Below are positions 11,608-22,986 of a stretch of 64,000 nucleotides of DNA, piece by piece (positions within the stretch are counted from its first letter, which is position 1; every line of letters starts with the position of its first letter). A program made the position numbers and the translations under genes. The notes beneath the pieces are model-generated. The model saw only the letters and a program-made list of their open reading frames with translations, had not been told where the DNA came from and did no database searches. The stretch covers positions 248,001 to 312,000 of the forward strand of contig JAKEKT010000032.1 in the NCBI GenBank assembly GCA_021495925.1. The letters run 5' to 3'. Source of the DNA: Diplodia intermedia (Eukaryota; Ascomycota; Dothideomycetes; Botryosphaeriales; Botryosphaeriaceae).

Positions 11608-14243
11608 TCATACCACAGAAGCCTTACCCTGTTCGTCCTTGCCATCTTCCAAGACTTCCAAGCAGACCTTGAAATGCCTCATCTCCAACGGCCACTTCTC
11701 CCTCGAAGCCAGCAGCTGCGCTGTCTTGACCATGTTCTTGATCTCCCTGCCATTGAAGGGAAGCTTTGCCAACTTCTTGATATCCGACTCAGTCACATGG
11801 CTTCCATTCTTCTTCCTTGAAGCCTCAATAAAGCTCTTCCAGATGCCAGTCTTCGCCTCGGTGTCCAAGTTCGGGTAGTTGATCTGGAGGTGGATCCTCG
11901 ACCTGAACGCCTCATCGAACGACTCGACGCGGTTGCTGGTCAGGAAGAGGATGCCGCGGTAATACTCGAGCAGTCGCAGGAAGACGGAGACAATCTTGTT
12001 GCGCTCGAGGTCTGAGTGGTGGCGCTGTTCGAGAAAGACGTCGGCCTCGTCGAGGAGAAGCACCGCATCCCACGTCGCGGCCCTTTTGAGGATCTTCTCG
12101 AGCTTTTTCTCGACCTCATTAGCGGAGCAGCCCAGCTCGCCGGCCTGGACCGAGTACAGAGGCTTCTTGATGCGATCTGACACTGTTGGAAATGTGAGTG
12201 AACATCCAGCAATCCTGGACTTGCAGTTGCCTACGCACCAGCTTCCGCTGTGAGCGTCTTCCCAAGACCGGGTGCTCCGTGAAGCAGCATGATGATACCC
12301 TGTCCTGGGTACACTGTCAGAAACCAAATGAAAGTACGGCTAGCTGAATACTGACCTTTTCCTTCGATGATGTCGTCGAAAACATCCCTGTTCCGGGATT
12401 GACTCTCCACGAATGCCAGGATCAACTGTTTGAAGTTGCCGGGCAAGACGAGACGGTCAAAAGCCTCGTAGTTCCACGAAACGTCCTTGGTATGATCGAT
12501 GTACAGCTTGACTGCAAGGCATTAGTAATTTTAGGAGCACTTGAGTGATTTGCAACATACCCCAAGCCTTGGTTCTAAGGCAGAATCCGGTGATTATGTG
12601 CGAGGTCAGCACGAGCATGTCGTCGCTCAGGGGCTCATCTTCTAAATCAGTCTTCCTACTGTCGGCTTCTGCTCCATGTTAGCATCGATAGACTTGCACA
12701 GTGCACTGCATCATACCTTGTGTCTGCTTGCCAGTTTCTTCATCATCCGAATCAGGGTCGGACTCGTACCCAGCAGCATCGTCTTCGTCATCTTCTTCAG
12801 CGTTCTGCCATTCCCCTCCACTCTCCAGTGCTAAGATTGGCTTGAATGGGTCATCGCTGAACACGTTTTCCATATCTAGACACGTCCCAAAACCCTTTTC
12901 GGCACGATGGGCGGCCGGATCGATGACAACGCGTCCCTTGACCTGAATTTGTAGATGTCATCTGTCAGTTACCTTGAATTTTGAACCAATTGCGCAGACT
13001 TTTGGCAATGGCTCAAGTAGCAAAAGGATGTCTCCAAAAAAGAAGAAAGTGAAAGAGGTGCTTACCATCGGCACGCCTCCCCCATCACCGCCGTCATCGC
13101 CGTCGGAACTACCGTCGTCACCACCGTCCCACAAAGCCATATCGCGTACGATCTTCAGCGTTGAGCCCTCATACTCAACAACGGTAGGTTTGGACCTCAT
13201 TGAGTCCCATCTCTTGCCACGCTCCAGCAACTGCGCCCTGATAGTGTTGTACTCCGGATGGAGCTCTGCCGGGAATACGTTGAGCTCCACGAGCCTCTTC
13301 GCGCCCAGCCACCTGTACAATGAGAATGTTTCCACCGCCCAGCCAAGCTCATCGCCGTCCCACTCGAGCCCGAGGCAGCGAACAGAGCAGGAATAAGGTC
13401 GGACGTCGCTGCCACCACGATATTCGACAGACTTTACCTTAAAGAAGCGGTCGAAGACGCCAACCTTGCCGTAGACGACGGTGCCGGGGCGTAGCGCCGT
13501 GAAGACTGTGTCGAACGTGACCTTGTGCTGGCGGTCCAGTGGCAGCTGCTTGCGGCGCAGCCGCTGGACATCGCGCATCGTCAGATCGTAGAACAGCCGC
13601 AAGTGCTGGACTTCCACATCGCCATCGCCATCGCGGCTCTCTTTCTCCTTCTCTGCCACCATCTTCTCGAACGCCGGCCATGCATAGTACAGCTCTCGAT
13701 ATGGCTTCTTGAAGACCGGATTCCTCAGCTTCATCTTATCGACGTTGTTGCAATCCACCAAGATTTTCGCGAGTGCCACCTTCAGGTAAGGGCTCTGTAC
13801 TGTGACGGTGTCCATGCGCAGTGGCCTGGCCTTCACTCCAGTGCGCCGCTCGCGCACTACCAGCGCGTACAGCTTGTCCTCGGGGACCTGGACTGACTCG
13901 TCCTTCTTGCGGAGCAGGTCTTTCGGGTACTCTTCTTGGAACCTGCCATTGTCACGGGAGTGAGGGTCGGGGCGACACTCGTAAAGTGTACGGGTGGAGG
14001 GTAGGGTGCCTTTGGCTATCTTCGGCTTATTGCTGGGGTCCAGCTGCTGCTGCTGGACGGCAGTGGCGCTCTCTGTTTGAGGGATGCATTAGTGAGCCGT
14101 TATGAAGGTCGTCTTGAACCGTGGTGACAGTGGACGGGAGCGCACTTACCAGTGTCTTGAGCAAACAAGTCAGCGCTATCGCAGAACTTGTCGGCCACGT
14201 CGACGAAGGACTCGTGGGAAGGTATCCTGAACATGGGCATCAT
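11608..14243 (-). CDS. AAA+ ATPase with N-terminal DUF7025-type region
   Basis: Model: complement(join(11608..12182, 12239..12304, 12356..12511, 12561..12668, 12717..12942, 13066..14072, 14150..14243)), seven exons, 743 residues. The N-terminal half matches the layout of fungal AAA proteins with a DUF7025-like region (RPGTVVYGK, a YRWLGAKRL..LNVFPAE segment), followed by an acidic linker (EEDDEDD, DSDDEE). The ATPase domain has Walker A HGAPGLGKT near residue 540, Walker B VLLLDEADVF near 590, and an arginine-finger region TSNRVESFDEAFRSRIH. Walker A carries A and L where GPPGVGKT is more usual. The start at 14243 has a strong cacc context; an upstream in-frame ATG near 14,321 would add about 26 residues. 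Such proteins are common in filamentous fungi and their substrates are unknown. Confidence 0.87.
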
Positions 14244-14759
14244 GGTGAAGTCGGTGTTGATGAGTGACGGTGAATGATGTTGAAGGAGGAGAGATGGTTT
14301 GGAGAGATCGAGAGGCATTATATGTGACGAGGAGCGTCCCTGCCTACTACCGCACGTGCGGACTGGCGACTGTCGGAAACAGCAGGTGCGCTTCCTACAC
14401 CAAAAAGGCAACAGCGCACGATGGCCATGAAAACCTCGCCGAGACTCAATCGTGTCTGTACCGCTTGACATACGGCCCTCACTTTCGATCTCTAGTCAAA
14501 AAATGGTCAAGGCTTTGGAAAGATGGTGAGCCAATGGTGACGAGTTGTCGCAGCTCACTACTACATCCAACAAAAAAAAAAAAAGAGCTTGCATGCATCG
14601 GGATGATTAAACGCCATTTATGCCCTGCCAATCGCGAGAGCTTTGTCTGACTACCTGTGTACCATTAACTTGACCAATGCATGCATAAGCTAGGAAACCT
14701 CAGTGATGCAACGCCTGGGTATAAACAACCAGCAAGTTTCCCTCCCATCGTCTCTGCAA
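14244..14759. promoter_or_regulatory. Intergenic promoter region of the AAA ATPase gene
   Basis: This 516-bp gap separates the 5' end of the AAA ATPase gene from the 3' end of the Clr2-like gene, both on the minus strand. It must hold the AAA promoter and the Clr2 terminator. A poly-A run (minus-strand poly-T) lies near 14,570. I see no coding signal. Confidence 0.4.
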
Positions 14760-16863
14760 TCACATGCCCCAGTTGCTCCCTCCAGCACCTCCTTGTGCGT
14801 TTCCTTGCGCACCACCAGCACCTGTTCCTGCAATGAAATCGCCGTCCAAGTTCATAAAGTCTCCAACAACATCGCCCACAGCGGCAATCCCGCCAAAGCC
14901 TGCAGCATCCGCCATCAGCGCAGGGTCGGTAGCTTGCTGCGGTTGGGGTGGGGCGGTAATCGCCTGAAGCTCCTCCGGGGACGGCGGCTCCAATCCATCT
15001 GAGATCTGGACGGTAGCCGGGATGGCGCGGCCAAGGGCGTCTCTGCGTTGGTTGTGACGGATGCCGAGGGAGTTGGCCTCGTTGCTGTCGTTACGCGCGT
15101 TGATCCAGTGCGATGCGTCCTGCAGGTTTCCCGACCGGAGGCTGTTTTCGTAATCTTTGTCGCCGAGGATGATGGGCAGGAGGACGCTGCTCTCGTACCA
15201 GCGGCCCTTGACTTGCTCAATGGGGATTGGGTGCATGGAGCGTAGGAGTTTCCACGTGCCCTTTCGGCCGATCTTTGCGGAGACTTGGTTGCGGTAGCGT
15301 AGGTCCATCAGCATGCGAGGAGGAAGGTGGTCTGCCGATGGCAAAGGCTGGTTTGCAGGCAGGTTCCCGACGAAGCTGTAAAGGTCACCGAAAATGGTGA
15401 TGCTAGAGCGACCCTGCTGGATACGCTCCATGATGTCAACGACAACCAGGATAGGCACACTCATGTTGGGTACGTCCATCTGTATCCGCACAGGCTCGCC
15501 GACCCAGATCTTCTCTGCACCAAGGAATATGCCTGCCCAATGACGCTCCTCGGTGCCGGGGCTGGGACGTGAGCTCAGCAGCTTGAAAGTAGTGTATGTG
15601 TTGTCGACTGCTTTGGCAGCGAGTATGCTTGCGTCCACCTCCGGGTTTCCGGGGCCATACTGTCCACTGACAGCAGCTTGCCAATCCACATTTTCGTACG
15701 TAACATCCCGACGGGTGTGCAAAGGAGCGAACGTAAGCGGAGGTGCGCTCCATGCAAGCCACGGGCGAAGCAGGTTCTCGGCATTGAGATGTATAGGCGT
15801 CTGGAAGTCATGCGGATGTGATAGCGGCTGGACAATGTAGTGGCGCTGTACTTGGTTGTTTGCAGTTTTTGTGAGGTATCTCCGAATCAGCACACCCAAG
15901 CCCCACGCTTCTCCACGATTCATCCACACCACTTCGCCAGGCCGGAACAGAAGGGATTGGTATGACGTGTCAAGTTGATGATCAGGCAAACCCAGCCGCT
16001 GAATCGCAGACGGACCAGACAGAGGAGGTGTTTGAGGAATGTTTTGCGGGGTCGTCGTGCGCGGGGCAGGAGGCTGGTGTACTTGAGGCGCTTGCTGGGC
16101 TGGGGCTGGGATCGGTTGTGCCTGAGCGCCGGCTGAGGCCGGCCGGTTGAGAACAGCTGGCTGCGTCTGCGGCGTCGATGATTGGCTGCTAGGGGGCCGA
16201 TGGATGGCAACGTAAGGATCTCTACCAACGCCAGGAGTCGTCGGCTGTGCAGGGGGCTGTGAAGTCTCCTTCTTAACCGGGGGTTTCTCGTCCTGCACTT
16301 CCTCCGGACAGCACACTTTGCAGCTACAGTTGTTCGCGTCTCCATCTTTATCCGTAGCGAGCCACAGCAGGTGTGGAAAGAAGTCGGCAGGACTTCTGAA
16401 TCGCTTCTTACGGCCCATGGGGTGCCCGTACAAGTATGCATCCTGACGGTCGTGGCCGCCGCCTGCGTGGTTCTTGGAGGCTTTCCGGGACTGGGGGTCG
16501 CCATCGTGAGCGCGCGATTTGATGTGTTCGAAGAGTCGGTAGTGCTCAGGAAGAGCAGCGAGCATGCATGCCTTGTCTACGTAAGTTAGCGAAGTCTGGT
16601 AGGAGTGCAGTTGTAAGCTTACGTTGGTGCTCCGAGCCCGGACCGGCCAGTTCGCGCATCAACATGCCGCCCAGTTTGCGGCGCCAGTCCAGGTGTTTGG
16701 GCTCATCCTCAGCGATAGGGCGGTAGTAGTCGCTTACGCCGTTGGAATCGGGCTTGTCGTTGAGCTGCTCCGGTGTGGGCTCGTTCTTCTCCTTCTTCTT
16801 GCCGTGCACCGTCTCCAGCTTTCCATCAGAGCGGCGCACGTAAAGCGGGTAGTATCGTGTCAT
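14760..16863 (-). CDS. Clr2-like transcriptional silencing protein
   Basis: Model: complement(join(14760..16576, 16623..16863)), 46-bp intron, 685 residues. Fission yeast Clr2 is a subunit of the SHREC histone deacetylase/remodeller complex acting in heterochromatic silencing. The match is to the fungal Clr2 architecture. After a short N-terminal exon (YYPLYVRRSDGK) comes the N-terminal silencing domain at about residues 85-175, with EHYRLFEHIK, a YLYGHPMGRKKRFRSP segment, FFPHLLWLATD and a NCSCKVCC cysteine knot. A Pro/Gln-rich linker follows, then a C-terminal Clr2 domain at about 285-600 with FRPGEVVWMNRGEAWGLGVL. The tail is Gly/Ala-rich. The only upstream in-frame start is a TTG, so 16863 is chosen. 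It is divergent from a SNF2 ATPase gene, with 505 bp between them. Confidence 0.88.
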
Positions 16864-17368
16864 TGCGGCGGTGCGGCAGGTCGCGCGAGCATGGCCGGGC
16901 TGGAGTGGCGGCGTGCAAGGTGTTGATTGCGACAAGCGATCGGAGAATTAGCTGCGCGGAATGCTTGGCTGGGGCGGGCGCTGGCGCCAGAGCAGCGCTG
17001 TCGGCGGGAAGCAGCAGCGCGGGCGGGTGCGCGTGCAGATTGAGGCGCTGCAAGTGAAAGCAGTCGGCGGCAGGTGAGAAGGAGGCTGGAGAGCGAACAC
17101 AGGTGAGGGCGGGGAGGTGGTTTTGCGGCGGCAAGCTCTGGGGCTGAGAATCCCTGCGCCGATCAACGAGCCCGGCACGAGATCACGCGTCAGCGCGGCG
17201 CGTCTCCCCCGAGCTCTTCCACCCGACGCAGCCTGCTCTCACTCGCCAACCACCACAATCCGCATTTCCTTGCCGCGCATGGGCACAATTGCACCCGCCC
17301 GGTCTTGTCAGCTGCCCTAGCGAGCCTCGTTTGCAGGCGCGCTGCTGCACGCACCCGCTACCGTCCCA
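16864..17368. promoter_or_regulatory. Shared bidirectional promoter between the Clr2-like and SNF2 genes
   Basis: The two start codons are 505 bp apart and point away from each other, so this stretch must carry both promoters. It is GC-rich with CpG-rich segments. No TATA box stands out near either start. Small open frames inside it overlap both untranslated regions and show no family signal. Confidence 0.6.
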
Positions 17369-20300
17369 ATGGACCACCCGGCACTGCCCGTGCAGGCCCC
17401 CAAGCTTGTCACGCCGCCCGCAAAGCGCCGCGGCACCTACGAGAGCCTCCTCAATGCGTTTGGGGCTCAGAACACCCCGGACTCTGTGACCAAGGCTCGC
17501 AAGTCCGCCACCTCAACAAACTCAATTGCGCCTCCGCCTCGCACCCTCTCCACATCGCCCGACGAATTGGCCATGCCTGAACCTCCAGAAAGCCCGAAAG
17601 CTGAGGAGCTTGATAGTTCGGCCCCAGATACGCCTCCGTCAACCCAAAGCGACGATGTGACGCCTAGGCGCTCCCTGCGCCCCCGCCGCACCCTTCCAGC
17701 TTCTATCTACATTGATTCGCCTCGCCTTGTCGAGAGGTCCTCGAGGAAGGAAAACAAAAAGTTGGTCATTTCGGACATGCTTGCTTCACCCAAGAGGTCA
17801 CCCAGGCAGAAGGTCAACGCCAGTGCGCGGGCCCAAATCCGTTCCGACATTGCATTGAGCACCAAGGTGAAGCGGGACACGTTCCTGTACCGTCACAGCG
17901 AGTTTTTTCTCCCTTTACTTCCCGACGGCAACTACGTTTCGAAGCTCAGCAAAAAGAACCACGGGGCTTCCGCTTCCTACCGCGAGCTGGACGAACAGCC
18001 GCAAGGCATCACCGCAACTCTCAAGCCTTATCAATTGAGCGGCTTGTCGTTCCTGGCTCACATGTACGACAATGGAATGCCTTGCATGCTGGGGGATGAG
18101 ATGGGCCTCGGCAAAACCTTGCAGACCTTATCTTTGTTCCAACTGCTCGAGGAAAGGCAGACTAGTCGCTCCGCTGAAACCCGGCCGTATCTTGTGGTGT
18201 GTCCACTGAGCGTCTTGAACTCATGGGTCAACGAGGCACGCCGATGGACTCCTGAACTCAATGTCCTTTGTTTCCATGGACCCAAGGCCGAGCGTGATGC
18301 TTTGAAGAAGGTCGCCCTTGGCCAGAGGGACAGGTACGGCAAGGAAACCAAACGCTCCAAGAAGCGGACTGGCGACCGCCGCAGCGCTTCGAACAAGATG
18401 ATCAGCCTGGACGATGATGATGATGACGAAGATGTCTACAAGATTATCATTACATCGTATGAGACTTTCGTGTCGGAGCAAAGTTGGTTCAAGACTGCCT
18501 TTGTCTGGCGGTACATCGTGCTCGACGAAGGCCATCGCATCAAGAACAGCAAGTCCAACGTCTCACATGCACTTCAGAATATTCGCGCAGAATATCGCTT
18601 GATCCTCACCGGCACTCCGCTGCAAAACGATTTGCATGAGATGTGGTGCCTGCTACACTGGCTGTTGCCGGACGTCTTCACCACAAAGACTGCTGACCTG
18701 TTCAGAGAGTCGTTCCATCTCGGTCGAGGCCAAATTGACACATCCGTCATGGATAATGCCCGCCGAATCCTTGAGCTGCTCATGCTCCGAAGGATGAAAG
18801 ATAGCCCCGGTGTCGATCTGAACCTGCCCCCGAAAGAGGAGGTCCTGCTCTACGTCCCGCTTACGCCCCTACAGAGGTTCTGGTACCTCCGATTGCTGAC
18901 TCGCTCAGGCGAGGCTCTCATGGCCGACCTTTTCTCCGACGCCAGGGACAAAGAGAAAGAAGCCTTGAAGCAGGATCTTGCCGAAGAGAAAAAGATCAAA
19001 GACTTGGAGGAGGTTAAGGAAAAGATGTCTCGTGACACGCCGGTCGGATCGGACGTATGGGAAGAGACGCGTGAAATGATGATGCAAAGTCTGGCCAATG
19101 AGCGTCAGGAAGAGAAGAAGGGCGATTGGACGAAGTTGATGAACTTGGTAATGCAACTTCGAAAGTGTTGCAGCCATCCATACCTGCTTCCCGGAGTCTC
19201 ACCAGAGCCATACGTTCTCGACGACCACATCACCCGCGCCTCTGGAAAGTTCATCGTTCTGGAGAAGCTCGTGCAGGACCTCATTGTGAAGCGCGGTAAG
19301 AAGATCCTGATCTTCTCGGGATTTACCAGTACCCTCGACTTGTGCGAAGATCTCCTCGCTATGCTTGGAGGCGATGGTGAGGCATTCCGCTACTTGAGAT
19401 TCGACGGATCGACCGAACGGGCACGGCGCAATCTCGACATTCGTTTGTTCAACGAAAGGTCGAGCAACTACATGGCAATGTTGGTCTCCACTCGCGCTGG
19501 TGGTTTGGGTATCAACCTCACCGCAGCTACTGAGGCCATTTTCCTCGACGAGGACTGGAACCCACAGGTCACACTTCAAGCAGAGGCTCGTGCCCACCGT
19601 ATCGGACAAACGAAGCCTGTGACCATCTACAAACTTTGCACCCAAGGAACCGTAGAGGAGCAGATGATGGGTAGAATTCGCAAAAAGCTGTACCTTTCGG
19701 CAAAGATCACGGAGTCTATGAGAAGCGTCCATGGAAATCCGAGCACCAAGAGGAAAAGAAACGATACAACTGAAGATGACAAGCCGCATCTTAATGTGTC
19801 ACAGCTTAAGACCCTCGTCCGTCGCGGTGCTCAGACGTTAAGCCACCCGGAAATCGACGTCACCGAAATGTTGTCTTGGGACTTGGATACCGTGTTGGAA
19901 AAGTGCCGCGATAAGCCCAGTGATCCGCAAATTGGCGAGGACCCCACTATCGACGAGCAGAAATGGCTGTCATCTATGGAAAAGGTCGAGACAGCTGTCC
20001 TCGATGGCCGCCGTATTCAGCGCAATCCAGATGCTGATCATTTCAGCGTGCCATTGGATCTGAACAAAGGCGACCGTAGGAAGGGAAAGAACACCACCGT
20101 AATGGTTGGCAGCTATGCGGTCAGCAAGCAGAGTATGGGCTGTGCAGAGTGGGAGGCCATCCCGACCTTGGCTGGTAAGGATCCACGCCTGGCAGACCCC
20201 GTCAGAGCGAAGAGAAAGCCGGTCGTCAACCAAGACGTAAGTGCTCTCCCCGATTCCAGCTTTCAACCAGCCCGTTTTACTAACACACGACAGCACTGCC

Positions 20301-20827
20301 AATCCTGCTGGGACGGCGGAAAAATCTGGCTCTGCTCCCTCTGCCCCCGCAGCTATCACGAGGACTGCCTGACCGCCGAGCAAAAGGGCAACACGCGGAT
20401 CGCCAACCAATTCTGCTGCCCGCAACACGTCTGTGCCGACTGCGGGAAGAGGACGTCCGAGGCCGGCGGCATGCTGTACCGCTGCCGCTTCTGCCCGCTG
20501 GCCTTTTGCGAGGACTGCATCGACTTCGACCGCACGCAGCTCATCGGCGACGTCCTGCCCGAGCTCGAGCTCCTCGGCTTCGGCGAAGTCAGGCAGGCGT
20601 ACTACGTCAGGTGCCACGCTTGCGCTGACACTTTCGATGAGGAACCCGAAATGAAGGCTTTCTGCGAGGAGCAGGCGGCTGAGTATGAGGGGCAGTGGGA
20701 GGATTTCAAGGAGATGAAGAGGGCGAAGAAAGCTAAGATTGAGGATGATGAGATGAAGGCGGAGGGTAATCTCAAGAGTGAGACTGGCGTTAAAAAGGAA
20801 GATGGTGAGACTTCGGAGTACGTCTGA
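17369..20827 (+). CDS. SNF2-family chromatin-remodelling ATPase with C-terminal PHD-like zinc fingers
   Basis: Model: join(17369..20236, 20294..20827), 1133 residues. It should hydrolyse ATP to move or evict nucleosomes. After a basic, disordered N-terminus come the helicase motifs: motif I GDEMGLGKT at 242-250, Ia VVCPLSVLNSW, motif II DEGH near 385, motif III LTGTPLQND, then the C-terminal lobe with STRAGGLGINLTAA and AHRIGQTKPV near 740. The last 177 residues form Cys/His-rich fingers (CQSCWDGGKIWLCSLC, CPQHVCADCGKRT, YRCRFCPLAFCEDC) like a PHD-extended PHD pair, then an acidic/basic tail. The 57-bp intron has GTAAGT, a CTAAC branch site and CAG. Its length is a multiple of three without a stop, so unspliced reading gives a deceptive single ORF. 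It resembles ISWI/CHD-type remodellers, but I see no chromo or SANT domain. Confidence 0.9.
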   Translation: MDHPALPVQAPKLVTPPAKRRGTYESLLNAFGAQNTPDSVTKARKSATSTNSIAPPPRTLSTSPDELAMPEPPESPKAEELDSSAPDTPPSTQSDDVTPRRSLRPRRTLPASIYIDSPRLVERSSRKENKKLVISDMLASPKRSPRQKVNASARAQIRSDIALSTKVKRDTFLYRHSEFFLPLLPDGNYVSKLSKKNHGASASYRELDEQPQGITATLKPYQLSGLSFLAHMYDNGMPCMLGDEMGLGKTLQTLSLFQLLEERQTSRSAETRPYLVVCPLSVLNSWVNEARRWTPELNVLCFHGPKAERDALKKVALGQRDRYGKETKRSKKRTGDRRSASNKMISLDDDDDDEDVYKIIITSYETFVSEQSWFKTAFVWRYIVLDEGHRIKNSKSNVSHALQNIRAEYRLILTGTPLQNDLHEMWCLLHWLLPDVFTTKTADLFRESFHLGRGQIDTSVMDNARRILELLMLRRMKDSPGVDLNLPPKEEVLLYVPLTPLQRFWYLRLLTRSGEALMADLFSDARDKEKEALKQDLAEEKKIKDLEEVKEKMSRDTPVGSDVWEETREMMMQSLANERQEEKKGDWTKLMNLVMQLRKCCSHPYLLPGVSPEPYVLDDHITRASGKFIVLEKLVQDLIVKRGKKILIFSGFTSTLDLCEDLLAMLGGDGEAFRYLRFDGSTERARRNLDIRLFNERSSNYMAMLVSTRAGGLGINLTAATEAIFLDEDWNPQVTLQAEARAHRIGQTKPVTIYKLCTQGTVEEQMMGRIRKKLYLSAKITESMRSVHGNPSTKRKRNDTTEDDKPHLNVSQLKTLVRRGAQTLSHPEIDVTEMLSWDLDTVLEKCRDKPSDPQIGEDPTIDEQKWLSSMEKVETAVLDGRRIQRNPDADHFSVPLDLNKGDRRKGKNTTVMVGSYAVSKQSMGCAEWEAIPTLAGKDPRLADPVRAKRKPVVNQDVSALPDSSFQPARFTNTRQHCQSCWDGGKIWLCSLCPRSYHEDCLTAEQKGNTRIANQFCCPQHVCADCGKRTSEAGGMLYRCRFCPLAFCEDCIDFDRTQLIGDVLPELELLGFGEVRQAYYVRCHACADTFDEEPEMKAFCEEQAAEYEGQWEDFKEMKRAKKAKIEDDEMKAEGNLKSETGVKKEDGETSEYV
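20237..20293 (+). other. In-frame 57-bp intron of the SNF2 gene
   Basis: Donor GTAAGT at 20237, branch-like ACTAAC at 20278-20283, acceptor CAG ending at 20293. Removal joins NQD directly to HCQSCWDGG, placing the first zinc-finger residues next to the preceding basic linker. If retained it adds 19 residues without breaking the frame. Confidence 0.8.
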
Positions 20828-21925
20828 TTTCGTCGGCGCCTTGGATCCTCGTGCTGGAGCTCCGGCGTAGGAACTTGGGTCACTAACGAACGTACGACGT
20901 GGGTATGGAATTGGGTTTACTGATATTGGGTTCCTTGGGATAATGGTTTTGGGATTTTGCGCGGAGAAAATGGAAAAGCGAACATTTTGAGGCGACGAGG
21001 GATGATGTTCGTTTCGGACGCCGTATACCCCCCGGTTCTCGTCGACATCGGTTTCTTTATCCTTGCCGTATCGCGGCATTTTGCTCTTGGTTTCACGGAT
21101 TTGAAGGGCCTTGGTGGCGCTCTTTCGAGATATAAAATTGGGTAGAACAGAATGGTCTCCTGCACAGCGGATTTGACCTGAACATCATGTCGCTTGCTAG
21201 TTTTAACCTGTGATTGTACTTGCACTAGCCTCGTGCAAAAGCCCTTACAGCAATGAAGCCATCTTGTATGAGAGTTGAAACGCTACTCGTTCACAGACTT
21301 CCGGTACAGAACGTTTAGTGCTCAGTCCCGTTTTCTTACGATGAGGACCAGACTTGCTCACTTGTGATGCTATGCATTGCACATGAACAAGGCTTAACCC
21401 GCCTTGGTCTCTCATTTGTCTACAGCTTCCGGCCTGTGTTGCTGATTTGCAAGATATCCACGCATGCTCGGTGAGAACGCCATGCTGGGCCCCTCGACCC
21501 CTGACAGTGGTGCGATTACACGATAACAATGTGCTGGGGACTTTTCGGGGAGACATCGTTACCCAAGTGGCTAGAAAGGGTAAGCAGCGGCGAAAGGACG
21601 AGCTAAGCGAACCGATCTCACGAACTGGACAGCGACCACTGTTGTTAGTCTCCAACGCAAGAGGCTAAATTTACGCCATATCACGAGCTTGTTCCACAGG
21701 ATAGCGTGTAGCCGAAGAATGAATCGTAAAGTGGGGGAGACACAACGGAGCTTAGTAAGTAATAAGACCCTGTCCCCGCATCCTCTCAAAACAGCCTCGG
21801 CGCCGGCTACTTATGTTTATTTCGACCTCACCTTACAACCGTCCACACACATCCACTCTACACCACCAACCCCTCCCACAGAGAGCGGAACCGAAAACCA
21901 AACCAAGCCAAGCCCAAGCCGAACC
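20828..21925. other. Intergenic region, no supported gene
   Basis: About 1.1 kb between the SNF2 stop and the methyltransferase start. The longest frame (minus, 21245-21655) has no domain signature and lacks the codon bias of its neighbours. The last 150 bp, rich in C and A runs, is probably the methyltransferase 5' untranslated leader. Confidence 0.5.
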
Positions 21926-22800
21926 ATGTCAAACGCCACCGCCACCGACCGCTTCAACGCCGAAGCCGCCGCCTGGGACAGCAACCCAGTAACGGTCCGC
22001 AGCAGCGAACTGGCCTACGAAGCGCTGCTGCGCCACGTGCCCGCGCTCACCGACGAACGCAGCAGTACGAGAACCGCCTCCCCTTCCCCCCTTCCCTCCC
22101 TCCCTCCGTCCGTCCGCCACGCTGACCACCACGCAAAACCCCAGAACAAACCCTCGACATCCTCGAAATCGGCTGCGGCACCGGCCTCCTCTCGACGCGC
22201 CTCTCGCCACACTGCCGCACGCTCCTCGGCATCGACCTCGCCGAGGGCATGGTCGCCGCCTTCAACGCCAAAGTCGCCTCCTCTCCCACCACCACCACCA
22301 CCAACCTCTCCGCCATAACCACCCTCCTCACCTCCCCCGACCAGCCCGAAGTCCAGACCGCCGCGCGGGCCCTACTATCCCGCGCCGCCCCGGACGCACG
22401 CAACGCGCCGCCCGCGCCATTCCGCTGGTCCCTCATCGCCTCCCACCTCACCCTGCACCACGTCCCCGACCTGCGCGCCTTCCTGACCACCCTGCTCGCG
22501 GCGCTGGCGCCGGGCGGCGCGATCGCGCTGACGGATTTCGAGGACTGCGGCAGGCGGAGCGTGCTGTTTCACCCGCGGGAGAAGAGGGAGGGGGTGGAGA
22601 GGCATGGGATCGCGAGGGGGGCGATGGCGGCGTTGGCGGGGGAGGTGGGGTTTGTGGATGTCGAGGTGGGGGAGGCGTTTGTGTTGGAGAAGGGGGTGGA
22701 TGCGGGGGAGGCGGAGGAGGTTGGGGTGGAGGTGGAAGGCGGGAGGATGGGGTTTCCGTTTTTGGTGGTGGTGGGGAGGAGGAGGAGGGCGGGGGAGTGA
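21926..22800 (+). CDS. Class I SAM-dependent methyltransferase
   Basis: Model: join(21926..22064, 22145..22800), 80-bp intron, 264 residues. It transfers a methyl group from S-adenosylmethionine to an unknown small molecule. The start (aaccATGtca) opens with a DRFNAEAAAWD segment typical of UbiE/Methyltransf_11-like proteins. Motif I, EIGCGTGLLS, is rebuilt across the splice site at about residues 53-62. It is followed by LLGIDLAEGMVAAFNAK (motif post-I, acidic ribose-binding D), then SHLTLHHVPDL (motif II) and LAPGGAIALTDFED (motif III). The C-terminal third is unusually G-rich (GGGGAGG words), giving a Gly/Glu/Val-rich stretch. No other biosynthetic gene is adjacent, so a specialised-metabolism role is not indicated. 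Confidence 0.85.
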
Positions 22801-22986
22801 GGGCGGGGGGGGGTTTGGGGTGGCGCTTGCGGAGGCGAGAGTATCGGATGGACTGGGACAGCGCCCTTCTTCATGGAAATAGATGTACACTGAGCGCTAT
22901 CACTCTCAAACACCCAGCCCAAACTCCCTCAGACAAACCCCTCCCCTCCCTTCCACAAACCCAACCCATCGTCCTCCTCCCTCACT

